64,000 nucleotides of DNA from Sinohyriopsis cumingii (taxonomy: Eukaryota; Mollusca; Bivalvia; Unionida; Unionidae). Within the stretch, counting starts at the first letter, position 1; each line of letters starts with the position of its first letter. Shown piece after piece: positions 1 through 14,700 of this stretch. Under the pieces are notes generated by a model. It had not been told where the DNA came from. It was given only the letters and a program-made list of their open reading frames with translations, and searched no databases. The position numbers and the translations under genes were made by a program. Location: assembly GCA_028554795.2 (NCBI GenBank), contig CM068839.1, forward strand, positions 40,143,006 to 40,207,005. The letters run 5' to 3'.

Positions 1-1165
1 AAACAATGTAAAGTGGGTATGCAACCTTGATATTGTTATTTTAATTGTCTCTTTTGCAACAAATGAGACAACAACAACAATTAAAAGATTTTAAATCAGC
101 AGACACATACATTACATATCTCTCTCTCTCTCTCTCTCTCTCTTGTTTGCATCAGTGGGTTGTGTATTGTTTTTACATTTATAGTCACTTGTATACACTA
201 TAGAAGGATGAAAGCTTCATAGTGGATGGACCTGCATTCTGCAAATAATGGAGAGGAAGCAATATTAATATAGAAGATGATATATTTTGACCCTAATGCA
301 AAGATAACTGAATATCAGATTGAACATTTCACTATAAATATCCTTTTGGGCTACCTGAGATCAACATTGGTAGCCCAAACTAATCATTCTTGAAGTCTCT
401 GGGCAAAAATGTGTCAGACCTACCTCTGTATAAGGTATTTGTACTTTCCATTATATTTCTGATATTTCTTAACAGAAGCCACTAAAATATGCTGTAATTA
501 GGACAAGTCTTGTAAATAGTGTTTTTTCTTCATTTGTAAATATCCATCTTACCATTTTCAGTAATTGACTAAATTTGTAACAGTAAATTAAAAATGTTCT
601 CAGGTCTTAATTATTATCAATTAATTACTCATCTCTACAAATGTCTCTCAGCATTACTGAATATAACTCTCAATTGTCATTTTTGAATACCAGTTGCAAC
701 ATTTTGAAAGAAATAATTTTATTGCATAGTGTTTCAAAAATATGTTATTTTTATTAGCAGAATTGTTGCCATGCCTGCTTTAAAAAAAAATATGTTGACG
801 TGTAGTTCTACTTTGTGAGCTGCATTTTGTTTTTGCACTATGTATGCATTGTCATTGTACAGAAGCATGTTTGTTTTGTAAGAAAAGATGTTACTGTGAA
901 GTATATTATCCATATGCACACACTTTGTAACCTCATTTAAGACACTGGCCAAAGGATTGTACAGTTTGGACTGTAATAAGAGGAGGCTGGTAAAGGAAAG
1001 TAAAGCCATGGCTTAAAAATTGACAAAAAACACAAGAACTAGTTGTTTGGGAGAGTTAAGTATTAGTTAAAGGAGATTATTATTATATGAATTTGGATTA
1101 AATGTATATAACAAATTAGTACCAATTGAGCTATATATAAAAATATTTCATGAATATTTTTCTAG
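1..1165 (+). other. Upstream intron sequence of the rotatin gene
   Basis: AT-rich sequence ending at the splice acceptor before the first visible exon. It holds a TC dinucleotide run at 119-143 and no convincing coding exon, RNA gene or element. Short open frames here lack codon structure or homology that I recognise. Confidence 0.6.
119..143. repeat. (TC)n microsatellite
   Basis: About 12 uninterrupted TC dinucleotides in intronic sequence. Confidence 0.95.
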
Positions 1166-1313
1166 ATTTTAGTGCCACCCCTTCACCTTTTTCCACACCT
1201 ACTAGTTCCACTTCTGACCCTGTGGTGGATGGGAGACCATCAGTGGTGGGCTGGAATGACACTCGCCCCCGGGGAGATGGACGAGATGGGGACACATCTG
1301 CATCATCAAGCAG
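1166..1313 (+). CDS. RTTN: Rotatin exon a
   Basis: Read from TTT at 1168, the exon encodes a Ser/Thr/Pro-rich linker followed by RPSVVGWNDTRPRGDGRDGD, which lines up with the human stretch [20 protein letters not shown] as I remember it, then a serine run. Donor AG|GTAAGAA at 1314. The acceptor is taken as TCTAG at 1165; an alternative acceptor TTTTAG at 1172 would shorten the exon by 7 bases and change the upstream phase, and cannot be excluded because the previous exon is outside the window. Confidence 0.85.
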
Positions 1314-4300
1314 GTAAGAAATAAGTTGTTTAAACAATTTTTTAAATAGTAACTTCATGACCCCCAACTCACCTCTGTGGTGAATTTGATTTTCAAACCT
1401 TGCTAAATACTTAGAGATGATTCCAACAATGAAATTAAGGGCTCCCATCCCTAGAATTGGGAATTTATATCATGAAATGAGTATTTGAGGGAATTTTTCA
1501 CACATAGGCTTATGGTTCCTAAACTCCTATCCCTCATCACTTATAACTTTTGTTGCAATTTATTTTCAGATGCCTTTTTATAGCAGATTATAAAATTAAT
1601 ATTATAAAGGTTTGTGTACACCAGAATTGTTTATTTCATTTAAGTAGCAGGAATAGTAGAGGTTGCTGCTGTCATGCTCTTGACATGAAAACAGCTTTTT
1701 TTAATAACAAGTCCTTAATATTTGATCTGTTTCTTCTTCTGATATATAAATTTAGGCTGTATTGTAATAATTGTTTTTTACTTACTGGAATAAAGATAGC
1801 CAGTGATCACATGGCAGAATTAGTTTCCAGCAAACTAAAATTCTGTTCTCTTTTGAAGAATATTAATCTTTGCAGCATAATTACCAAGCAGATACAAGGC
1901 AATGAACTAGAATACTGAACACTATTAAAAATTATATTCCCTTTACAATGAATAAAGCATGAAATGGAATGTTATAAAATAAAAAAAAACATGATTCGGT
2001 TCATTAGAAGTTAGGTGGTTGAGAAAATAATTTAACATTTCATGCGAGTTCAAGCATATCTCGGTAAACAAGTCTCAGTTGAATTTAAGAATTCAAAGCA
2101 CAAAATATGTATAAATTATTACTGATGTATTGTCAGCTATCCAAACAGCTGTTTAAAAAATATTATATAATTAATTTATCAGCTTTTCAGCAGTGTACAT
2201 GTGTTGATCCAGACACTTGCAGAGACCATTCTAGGGGGTAATTTAGGCAAAATAGTTACTTTAGAGTCAGTCATTTAATCTAAATAGGCCCAAAAGAGTG
2301 AGGTTCACTTTACCTTGTATTGATTTAACAATATTCCCTTTGCCCTTTTTTTCAATACAGTGCATTAATAATTGAAGTGAACCATTGACTTTTGGTAAAT
2401 TTTACCTTGAGAGAAAAAGGTAGAAGAAAAGGAAGGTTTATGTACTGTGATCAATTTTGGTGCTAATTTGATGATCATAAATAATATATTGCTTTCTATG
2501 GAATTCCTACCAAAAATTGATGCATATTCCATGAAAACAAGCTAAAAGTTGAATTTGTGTAGTCCAGATGGAAACACTCAGTGGATGTATCGAGGACTAT
2601 TGCTAATAAAAATGATCAATGGATCCTGTATTTCATCATACAGATTTATGAAAAGAGGCCATCTGGTATGGAAACAGCTGCTGAGTTTAAACTGTAACAT
2701 ATTTTCCAGCTTGCCATTTTATGTTATACAACAACTGTAGTAAAGCTTCATAAAAACAGTTTTACTGTTTTTATAAACTTCTAAGCATCACATGAAATTA
2801 TGCAGAAACAGTTGTTTCAAGTGACTTTGTACACCTGTTTCTCTCTTGTTCATCAACTTGACCTTAATCAGGTTTGAGAGAGTTAATTTTGTCCAAATAT
2901 TGGAGTCAGCTTGGAGCCTGGCTTATTATGATTAAATGCACTTAAAAACGGTGCCAAGCTTTTGCATGATTAACATAACTTCAGGTGAGGAAAAAGGTAA
3001 AATCATACCTGCAACCTAGAAACACATATCAAGGATCTGAGTGGAATGAGAGAAAAAGTTCATATAAGCAAAATTTACTAACATTCAATTGGGATATTTC
3101 AAAATAACAATTCTGGGGCTACCAGTAGAAATTGGGGCCACCAGGTGACCCCAATTAATATAGCAGAGTCATCCCTTTACTTAGGAATGTACTGAATACT
3201 TAGACATTCTTAGATGCAGAATACCATGCTCTGTGTGTCCTTGACAATGATTGCATTAAACATACAGCCTATAGTCAAACTACATTGAAAACATGTTAGG
3301 GCCCCACCTAAACATAAGTGGTTTTTTTTTTATATAAAAAATTCAGATCTTCTTTTATACAAAGATATATAATTTGTAAGAGCTTCTGTGTAAATTTTTA
3401 AAAAGTTTTCCTAAAAGATTTTTTTTGTGACAACATATGCAGTTAAGCAGAGTAAAGTTACCCATTTTTATTTTGTGAATTAAAATGAGTTACATGCAGA
3501 TATTTGTGAATTTCAACCGATATATGTTTTTAATGATACAGTTTGTCTTTTGGTATGTAGTCATATATCAAATGCAGATGTTATAAGGGCCTCTCAAAAT
3601 AGAAACACGGCTTTTAATTTTAAGAACATACATTTTTTAAACCAAAATGTTTTTGATTCTGTTCAGTAAGTATCAAATTAATTTCAAAAATCAATTTCAT
3701 CCATGAAATAACCTGGAACTATTTGTTTATAAAAGTATGTGAACCCTGTGTAATGCTGTCTCACTTTACGATCAAATGAGACTAGCCGCACTACCATTTT
3801 GCCAAATTCATTTTGCAGCAGTACAGTTACCCTTAATGTCCTCAAGTCCTCATGTACATTGATGTTTGTATGACCGTATTAAGTCTGATATGTTGTGCTT
3901 GGTGCCCTTCCATCTGTTTATATGCCTGTCCATTAGCTTTGTTTTATCAGGCCTTTGTAACTGTTGGCAAGATTGTCATGAAACTTTGCTCCGATATATA
4001 TCCTAATTAGTGTGTTGTACACTATAGCCAGGTCCCCTTGCAACAAGATCATGGTCACTGCATGGGAACTTGTCATTATGTGACTTGTATCTTTGGAGCA
4101 TAAGTTTTGAATCACTGTAAATATTTAAATGAAATATTTGCAGACTATATGTCACATATAGATAATGTATAGTATACCATATCAATGCCCCCAGCCTCAG
4201 AGTCAGTGTCATTGTAAAGGAATATAATTAATTTACCTCTATTCATGTATGGGCATAACCAAGGAAGATAGTTTGATGACCCTTTAGCCTTTTGTGTCTT

Positions 4301-5704
4301 TTGACTTGACAGTCTCACATACTCATAGTCCTACCCCCACCCCCACCTCAAGGTCAAGGTCACAATGATAATGTAGGTCATTGCCCTATTTCTTTATTTA
4401 GGCTTGCACATTTTAATATCTACAGATATTTTGATGATACTTTTAACAGGTCTACACCTTATGCATTAGTCAAGTTCCTGGCACAAAGGTAAGGGTCATT
4501 TTAAGGGTAAAGGTCATACGTATTTTGTGGTTGTATTTAAAGGTCATGTATTGGTAATCTCTTGCCCAGATCTTCTTCCACTGTCTCAAGTGTTGGCTTC
4601 AGTCCAGGACCACTGCAAGAGGAGACAGACTTTGAGGAGATGCAAGCCTTAAAATTCATCCAGATGACATTGCCGCAGTTTTGCTCCACGGTTCTTGAGA
4701 AAGGTTTGCCATTGCTCCAGACTAACTCAGAAGAAATGGTGATGGAGCTGCTGTATTTGATGAACCAGACCCTTGATATTTTGTCTTACATTGTCACACC
4801 TGCTGTGTGGGAGGACATCTCTGTGGCTTCCAGGGAAGTGGTATGACAAGAATTTTACTTTTTTCTTGCAGCAAATGGTGATAATAGTTTTCTAGCTACA
4901 GTCATGATGGTGGTGGCAAAGTTTCTGTTCTCTTTTTATCAAAGTTAAGCACTTTAGATATTGTTGGTACATTGTGGTATGGTGCATAGGTGAGACTATA
5001 ATTATTCTCTTATTGTGTGCATTCACTTTCATGTCGGGTTGAACTGCAAAAAACAGAGACCCTGATTTTCTTCAACACAATACACTGGCAGATCAGGGTC
5101 TGTGTTGGTTGCTCTACTGATTACTACTAACAAACTACATAGACCCAGATCCATCTGCATATTATGCATTGGCATCTGGTTTTATGCTGACTGCAGCTGG
5201 ATTTTATATATGAGAGAGAATACATGGTAAATCCATGTAAAACTTTGTCATGGCCATGTACAGTATGTGACAAAGAGTGAGACCTGTTATCATAGATTGA
5301 ACACAAATATTTAGTACTATTTTGATAATGAGAAAATAGAAATGGGAGATACCTTTTACACCTTATGAATATTACTTACCTAAATTTAAAGATGACCATT
5401 CTTTCTTGATACAAATTGGATTTTCAACCAAAAACATGTGATCCAATGTTTACACAAATGACATATTGTTGCACAGAATAGTATGATGTGCAGAATAGGC
5501 AGTCACTGTGGTTTACCTCTACAAATGTTTTAATGAACAATCCAGATTTTATAATCATTTAACATTTGCACATGGTAGCTGTAATATATCTCTTTGACAG
5601 CATTATGCTGTCCTTGTATACTTTGCTTTACCTTCTGTAATTTGTACAGATAAACTGCAAACTAGCTGCTGCTTATTACATGACCCTGGAAAATAAATTA
5701 AGGA

Positions 5705-5738
<34 letters not shown>

Positions 5739-8700
5739 GTACATGCAATTAAATGTCATGAATTCAAAACTTTTATTTGAAAATGTATTTACATAAGTAT
5801 TGTAAATTATGCACTACACCATTCTCAGTATGTATAGTGGTACCCCTCTTGACCGCCCCCCACCCCCCGACCAGTGGCCACCTGCTTCTTAAGGCCAGAA
5901 TCCCTTGGCACCAACAAGTTTGTGTTCAAAAGTACCCCTCTAATGCGACCTCTTTGATGATTACTTCCAGACATAATTGTTGAGATCATAACTTGGTCAG
6001 CATTGGCTAAATATATATTTTGTGGATTAACACACATAAAGAAATTAACCTTGAACAAAACAGGGTACAAGACAAAGACCGAAAAATCAGGTGACAATGC
6101 TTCCATCGCTTCCTTTATGAAGAAGGCATTTCATCCACTCTACAAAAGTTTCTTCTGCATAATTAAATCATATACAGTTAGCAACATCCAAATAAATCAT
6201 TGCCAAACATTAACATGTTTTCACGTAAACAGATATGTATTTACTTTAGAAGAAAGTTGGGTATTCTACTTGATAACAGGGGTGGGTGTGCATGGGGGGG
6301 CTTGCAAACAATTTTATGTAGAAAAGACTAAAATAAAACAATTTTATGCTGAAAAGACTCAAAAAAACAACGTTATAACCAATAAGGAGATTATTCAGCA
6401 GCATTGGGAAAATGGAGCAAATGGAAAGAGAATTATAAATGTACCAAGATTTACATGACGTTTTTGAATGGTTTTGCAATATGCATGTCAACAATACCTG
6501 CGTGCATATCACGCTTCTGTCACGAATAAGAACTATTAATGTATATTTAGTTGAAATAAGTCTATTCTTAAGACAAGAAGAACCTTTTAATAATTAATGT
6601 TACTTTTAAATGAAGATATTAAATGCTTTGAAGTATGTAGCTTTCTTATTTTATGTACATTACATATACATGTACATATACTTCTCACAAAAATGTTAGT
6701 CCCCCTCTGGAAAAGCCACCCATCTTATAAGGCCACTTTCCCAGTTCAAAAGGGGTGGTTGTATAAGAGGGGGACCACTGTATTATCTATGAATATATTT
6801 ATCACAAAATATACTTACATTATGATAAACTGACCATGATCTTCAGTTGATACTGTATATGTAAGTCATGACTTTGTTTCAGAGTTTTGGGAATCTTGTG
6901 TAGATATTTAGAAAGTATTAATGAACATATTTGTATGGATTGTCTTCAGGTGGACAAGTTAACAGAGAACCTGGAGACAGTTGGAAAGCTGATAAAATTT
7001 CACCACCATACTAATGTCCCCTTCAGTCAGTCATGGGATGACAGCAGTATTCAGAACACAGGGGACCTAGTTCAGCATAGATTGGCCTTCATTGGTATCA
7101 GCATCTTCCTTACCAAGTTACTTAAGGTTCTGGTACCACTAGAGAAGGTAACTCTAGCACTGCTACTATAAAATACTTTATATATTAAGTCAAAGACTGT
7201 TTTTTCTTGAAATCCTCAGCTATGATTAGTGGTCAATGTAAATATATTTATGTGCAGAATATTACAAAATTATTAACATCACAAAGGGCACTTGACAGGT
7301 ATGTTGAAATTCAAAACTAACTTCCAGTAACTTAGAGTATGACAGTAGTGCCTGTAGTGAATAGAACACTGAAATAAATGCAGGGCTGAATAAATTCCAT
7401 AGCCTGATGCCCAGAATAAGTAAAATTCCTTGTTAGACTAGTGAAAGAGTTATGGACATATCAGTTTTTACCAACATGAAAAATATCCAACAGTTGCAAA
7501 TTTATTTTTCACAGCTGGGGTGTAAATAATTGCTCAGATAAACCAGTTGCATTCACAATTAAATTATGAATTGTAATAAGTAAATGTGGGTAATTATAAT
7601 AGAAATTATCATCAAGCTTATCTGCTGCCACCAGCACTCATAAGAACACCTGCTGACACGTGTACAGGAAATAGGAATTCATAGCCATTGTGTTATACCC
7701 TGTTTGCTGACACTGTCATGTATATCTCAGCCGGGGCCCCGAGTGGCCGAGTGGTCTAAAGCGCTTACCGTTCCGGATCACTGCCATCTCACCTCTGTCT
7801 GCGTGGGTTTGAGTCCAAGGCTCGGCTAGCGTGGGTATGTGGGAAAGCCTGCCAGTAGCTTCTCATGGGTCGGTGGTTCTTCCCTGGGTTTTCCAGGGTT
7901 CTTCCTCCGCCAGTTATACTGGCTGCCATGTATACCCTATCTTATGCTGAAAAATGGCATTAAACCCTAGAACAACAACAACATCTTAGCCTCACTTGGT
8001 GTTAAAGGTTTCATTTATTGAGATGCTGGCTGTGGAGCAGATAAATTAGTTGCTTATATTGCCAAGTAAAAGTACATCAGAAATTCTAACATGTAGTATT
8101 CTTGTTTTCAAGATAATACTAGAAACTACATTAGAGATATAATAGAGACTGAAGCAGATATACCACACCTTCAGTGTGTTAATACTAGACTGAAACAGAT
8201 ATATCTGACCTTAGTTGTGATAAAACTAGACTAACACTAAAGATGCATGCAGTGACTTATTAGGCATCCCTGAGTATTAATTTTAAAAAAGGGATTTGAT
8301 AATGCATTCAGCATGCAGCTGAATGCCACTCATCCATTGTCATCATTTGACTCCCAAGCGCTTGAATCTGTTGACAGGTAAACAATAGCACTGGACATGG
8401 CTGTGGGTGTATAGTTGCATAATTGTTCTATGCTCAACAATACTTAAATGGCAGTGGTGATTAGGATTGCGAATAAATCTGTTCCTCATCCCCCATATCT
8501 GGATCCACTGTCGTATAAGTTCTGTCAAACATGCAGTAGTTATATCATTGCTTTGACTGCAAAGAATATATTCACCCTTGGCTGAAGAAGGGAAACAGAA
8601 GTGACAAGTAGAGGTGAGAGATTTGTCCAGGGCACAGCAGACACTTGGATATACTTGATAAAAACACATGAATCTACAGTTAATAATCTATATTCATTTT

Positions 8701-11700
8701 AAAAAATTAAAAAATTTACCCCTTCATATGTCTTATTAGGTGGTTGCATCATTTGTGTCAGCCATTTGAGATGAAAACCTGTATGCCAGACCAATAAAAA
8801 CCTTACAAAGACCAAAAAACCTTACACGAAAAAATTTATTCATACATTATATCAGATCAACAGTTTTAAAACAACAAATGCTATACACAAATTATTATGA
8901 CACATTTATATAATTATTTACATTTCTGAAACTTTATTTCATTCTTTTTACTTATAACACTATCATCTTCCTGCTTTGGCTAAGCAAAGAAACTTTTGAT
9001 GGATGCTTCCTTCTTCATTTCAAAATTTCTTTTGTGCAGTTTTGTCCTGAAGTGTTCCTCCAGATCATATATGCTTGACACCACCACTTTAATGTCTTTA
9101 CTGCATATTTTACAAAAAAGCCTGTGAAGATCCTAACTTGGATACATCTACAATGCCAGGGAAGACTTTAATCCAATCAGCCTGAAACTTGCCACGACCT
9201 TGGTCAGTGTCTTCAAGCTTGCGTTTCTTTTAGTTGGGCTCAGCCATTTGATGGATGGAATATTTCAACTAGATGAGAGAAATAAAAATAAAAAAATAAA
9301 AATTTAGATTTGACATGTGATAGAGGAAGATCTCCCGATTACAAATATGTTATGAATTTATATTTGACCCCATAAAACTGAGGATATTACACCAGGAGCT
9401 ATCCAAAAATTGAAATCTAGAAATATTTTTTTTTACAAAGTGGCAGTCTGGCAGTATTTGCCTCGTAAGCTGTTGATCATTTCTATTAAAATTGTGCATC
9501 TGGTGTTTCAAAAGTTATGAATTTGCTATATGGTGTGCTGATTTTGGTCACAAACGATATAAATTGGCATTGTTACATATTTTCGAGTCATTCAGTATCT
9601 GTCATTATGGCAATGCATCCTCCTGTTTGCATTATCTATCTGACAAACTTAACTCAAAACTATAACAGCAAGATAAAATGCCGGTGCTAAAATCAGTAGA
9701 GTATTTGTTTTTTATTAGTATATTGTTAAAATTTTAATCAATCGACTTTATCTCTACACAGAAAAGTCGGACGAATTACAGTTACACCAACATGATTGCC
9801 ACACTATGTAAAGTATGAAAATTGATGCAAACTTTATGTACTTGATAGTAATCAGTATAAATAATAAAATAATAATGTATAAATAAGAAAACATACTTAC
9901 TACACAGGTATTCGAGTGAGCGTCTAATCTCTGAGCAATGAACGACAAGATCTTCACATACTGGGGTTCAGCCGTTAATGAAACTCGTTTCATTATCAAA
10001 GAAAAAGCGCAGTTTTGAGTATGATTTGATTGGTTGTTTTGGGCCACCATAGTCTCACTGAGTTCTCGTGCTAAAAAATTTGTGCCAAGAGTCCTAGATG
10101 CACACAAAACTAAAAAAAAAAACATACAAAATGGTTGTATGGCCATACACTGATGAAAAAGGAAAAAACTGTACAAATTTGAGTAAACCGTACAAGTTGA
10201 TGCCTATGGGTTGCATCCAACAATAAATTTATCCCTATGCAACAGATTTCCCCCATTAATATCAATAATACCATACATGTTGCTTTTGCATAGGTGGTAT
10301 GTTTCGAGGTGGAAAATACCCCAAATGAATTACGGTGAACCAGAAGATTTTAGAACACTGGATTGCCCCTGGGACACCCCACACTGCCCTTGCACTTTAA
10401 CACCCTTCATTCTTTTCATGGTTGGATTGCTGTAAGGTTTGCATTATTTACTTTGATGAATAACTGTCTTTGCCGTTTGGGTTATCAAGTGTATTTACTA
10501 TATCTCTTGTGTGTGTATTCTTCATAAATGTTTAGTTTATATTCTGGTTTGAGTTATTTTCTCAGTTAATTTAAGTTCTCTTGGGAGTTATTTGCATTTG
10601 TTTGATACATGATGTGTATGACTTTGCATTTTATTCTTTTTTTCTCCCATCACAGGGTTTTAGTGAATCTAATTTGGTTGTGCATTTTTCTAGCCAGGGC
10701 TGGTAGTTAGTTAAATTGTGCCAATCCTGGTGTCATTTGTAGTCTATGGACTCACATTGATACATGCTATTGTTCATTACAAATCATTGTAATTCACATT
10801 TCCCATATTGTGAATTGTGCTATTTTTGTACTTGGTAAAGCAGGTTTACCTTCATATCATGTGCATAGTTACTGAACACAGGTTCTTTAGCAAATTTAGT
10901 ATCTGATAGCTTTCTGTGGTTTTTACCATTTTTGTTAGCAATCGTTCCTACTGGGTTTTTGTTAATTTATTTGTCCCTAGTTTTTGTTAAGCCTGGTGAC
11001 TTGATTATCTTGTATTTTTTTATGGGATGTGAGGCCTTCTACCTCAGGTAAGTGATTGGTCAATTATCTACTTGTGGCCACTCCGGTAGCTTAAGTGGTT
11101 AGAGCATTCGACTCAGATGCTGGAGACATACAAAATTGGTAATTGCAGCTGCCTCGCTTGGCACTCAGCATTAAGAGATTAGTGTAAGGGTTGGTTGGCC
11201 TGGTGTCAGGATAATGTGACTTGGTGGGACTTGATGCTACATGTCTGCAGCATGATGTCCCAGTGCTACATGTGGCCATGGACTTCTGGACCTTGGCCGC
11301 ATTGTAATACAGTCTTGGCTGCAGGCCATTGACCTACATCATCATACAAAGTTGGGTCAAAAAGAGGGAGCTAGATAGACCTTCTTACCCAGAACACTCT
11401 TGGTGTTTTGGGAGTCGCCCTCACCCACCTGCTAAGTCGACTGCTAAGACCAGTCTATTAACTTTACAGGAGGAGTTATCAGTTCAGGTTCATCTTTCCC
11501 CCATTTCTCCCCCACAACATAGACAATGTGTCACTTAGACCTGCTTCCCAGGGGAGAGAGAGCAGTCTGAAGAAGTCCATTCTGTCATTGTTGATGTGCA
11601 TGAGTTTGAATTTTTCCTCTCACCCATCAGTTGAGGCTGCAGAGGAGAAGGAGTGCTGGTCTTTTGATAAAGCAGTTAACAAGATTTACTGCCTCATGGT

Positions 11701-14700
11701 CAGTGACCTTTGCTCCAAACCTTCAGTTTCTGGTGACTCTAAAATTCTTTCCAGTTTGAAGAAACTCTCTGGAGCAAACTCTTGAGCAAATCTCTTGTTT
11801 CTTCCTCACTCAGTTACAATTAAGGAGCTCTCACAAAGGTTTAACAAGGGACAAGACATTTTTACTCAAATGTGGGGGATCCCCCCCTCCATGTTGCAAC
11901 TGTCCATAGTTGCTTCTAGCTATGACCTACTGAACATCCCACTACGGATCTTGACGTTAGATCATGTGATCATTTCTACAGAGACCTGGGCTTGCATTCC
12001 ATTAAAAACTCTGGAATCTTTAGAGCAAAAGGCTCAGTTACTAGTAACCATAGGATTGCATTCCAACCTCATTTCAGCATTGGAAGCAGTGGCATAAATT
12101 TCTAGTCATGCATTGTCTTTGTTCATGACCATGTCAGCCTAGCTTCTCCGCCTCTGCAGAGGTGTTGCTCTGGACACTTCCAAAGTTTTATTTGAATACA
12201 CTCAGAACCTTCTGAGGGCTGCCCCATTGATGGCAGAAACTCTTTGGAGGGCTTACCCCTCCACTGCTTTTCAGGATTTGAGGCACGAACTACACCAGTC
12301 CCTTGTATCCATTTCTGACTCTTCAGAACCGGCCAAGAAGTGAAATAATCTCTGATTTCTGGCCCACATACCCATGAACACCCTCAATCCCACTCCTATC
12401 TGGTCACTGATACGTCAGAGTTAGTGTGGGACACTCATCAAGAGCTGAAAGGACTGATTCTTCAGGGTTCGTGTTTCTGGGAGAAATCTACCTTCCACAT
12501 TAATAACTTGGTAATGAAGGAAGTATTCTTAGCCCTTCGGGGGGGCGGGGTGTACACTGAGTAAGAGGTTGCTGCATGATCATCCTCTTCAGCAACATTT
12601 CATTGGTGGTTTTCCTTAGGAGACAAGGAGGCACACATGTGCCTTCTCTTACCATGGGGGTTTTGAACCTACTTTGCAGGGCAGTTTTAGAAGAAATTTC
12701 CCTCCAAGATCGGGGCCCTGAGTGGCCGAGTGGTCTAAAGCACTCTCCGTTACAGATTACTGCCATCTCATCTCTGTCTGCGTGGGTTCAAGTCTCGGAT
12801 TCAGCCATTGTGGGTATGTGAGAAAGCTTGTCAGTAGCTTCTCGTGGGTTGGTGATTCTTTCCTGGGTTTTCCTGGGTTCTTCCTCCACCATTAATACTG
12901 GCCGCCATGTATAGCCTATCGTGTGCTGAAAAATGGAGTTAAACCTCACAGCAACAACAACAACCCTCCAAGATCACCACATTCCCGACAAAAAGAAATT
13001 TTGATGGACAGTCTGTCAAGGAAAATGAAGATAGTCCTCATGGAATTGTTGCTGTACCAGTCTGTTGCAGATGATATCTTCTGGGGATTTTTTTTTTTCT
13101 CGGACTTGTTTGCAACCAAGCTGAACAACAAACAGGGATTTTATGTTTCCCCAGTCCCTAACCAGAGGGCCTGGGCAATGAATGCTTTCAGCCTGAAATA
13201 GGATTGTATGTTCACTGCACCTTCCCACCTTTCAAGATCATCCCACAGGTTTACACAAAGTCAGGCACTCCACTGCTCAGCACATTTTGATTGTCCCTCT
13301 GTGGCCCCAGTAACTGTGGTTCAGTGATCATGTAGATCTGCTGATGCATCATCCCAGGACTTTACTTCAGAGGAGGCTACTATCTCCTACATAACAGCCC
13401 ACATATTCTCCATCAGCACATTTGGCTCATCTCAAATGATCTCTATGCAAAGAAATATTTTTGATCAAAGTTGCCAAATGCATCATTTAGTCCAGAAGAA
13501 GATCATTGCCTAAGGTGAATGATGCCAAATGGAGAATCTTTTGTGACTGATATAGTAGAAGACACATCCATCCTAGCTGTCCTTCTATGAATGCATTGAC
13601 TAATTTTGTTCTCTTCCTTTTCAAAGACAAGCAATGCTCAATTTCTGCTTTTAAGGGCTATTAAGTATCCCTTTCCAGCACCCCCAAATTTTGAAAGACA
13701 GGGCCATTGGGTCAGGTTCTCACTTAGCACACCCAATCAGATATTTTGAGCTTTAAAGACTAATGACTTGCTCCTGAATGTCTCATTGGAATCTTGCACT
13801 CTAATGGCTCAGTGGAATATTTCTTGTGTCTTGTTGTCTCTTAATTAACATCCCTATGAACCTTTGGGTGAAGCTTCCTTTGGGAACCTTACACTAAAGA
13901 GGGTTTTGTTATGTCCTGTCCATAGTGCAGGGCTGCATCAGGTTCAGTGGGAATTATGAGTCGCTTTCTCTCCTTTTTAGAAACTAGGTTTTTATAGACA
14001 AAACCCAGCTTCAGTCAGTTGCTCTACTCCCAGTTGAGATCCACTGTCACTGCCTTATCTGCTGGGGATGGTCATGATAAACTTTTGTGTCCAGTTAGGG
14101 CTTTGTTTTTATTTGGCACCTTCCAAAGGGAGAAGGAAGGGTAGGAAGCATCTTTTCCTCACAATTAAAGGTTCACTGATATTTCAGTTTCCACCATTTC
14201 TAAGTGAATTGCATTTATTATCAAGAGAGCTTACCAGTTCCTTACTGATAATGACCTGTTTTTTTATGAAGATTAAAGCTAATACTTACCTGTTGCTATT
14301 GCCAGATTAATTCCTCGTACAGGTATATTTTTTGTGATGGCTGGTCTTGAGTTTGTATAGTTTTTAGTTGGATCCATCTTATATGTGAGTATATACGATA
14401 ATTGTTTTGAGAATTGTTGTACTTTTAGTGTGTATAGGAATCCTCATAAACATTTATATTTCCATCTATTTGCCCATCACACTATTGCTTTAATGCAAAT
14501 GGCCCTACAGATTTTGATGGATTACCATTAAACTTGGTCAGTATTGTGGTTTTCTAGCGGAAGATGTGCTTTTTGGCAATCACTTTGCTGTTCTCACAAT
14601 TGTATTATAAATTATTTCCCTTTTTGGCCATGCAGATAAACATTTTGCATGGCAAAAGTTATTTCCCTTTGACTTGCTGCTAAACATTATGCATGGCAAA

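Larger units (their letters stand above)
4841..6949 (+). other. RTTN: Rotatin intron b-c
   Basis: 2,109 bases. Contains a foldback MITE copy (about 5037-5210), an ATT microsatellite (5705-5738) and a TA-flanked terminal-inverted-repeat element (5835-6780). Confidence 0.85.

Noticed and set aside
1-1165. Rotatin promoter or first exon
   Set aside because: Exon a starts with an acceptor and corresponds to a region some 300 residues into vertebrate rotatin, so the start lies upstream of the window.
1550-1918. 122-codon frame just after rotatin exon a
   Set aside because: Intronic, AT-rich, no splice or homology support; the rotatin frame closes at the donor at 1314.
6003-6458. 151-codon plus-strand frame as a gene
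   Set aside because: Lies inside a TA-flanked inverted-repeat element, has no motif I recognise and AT-biased codons.
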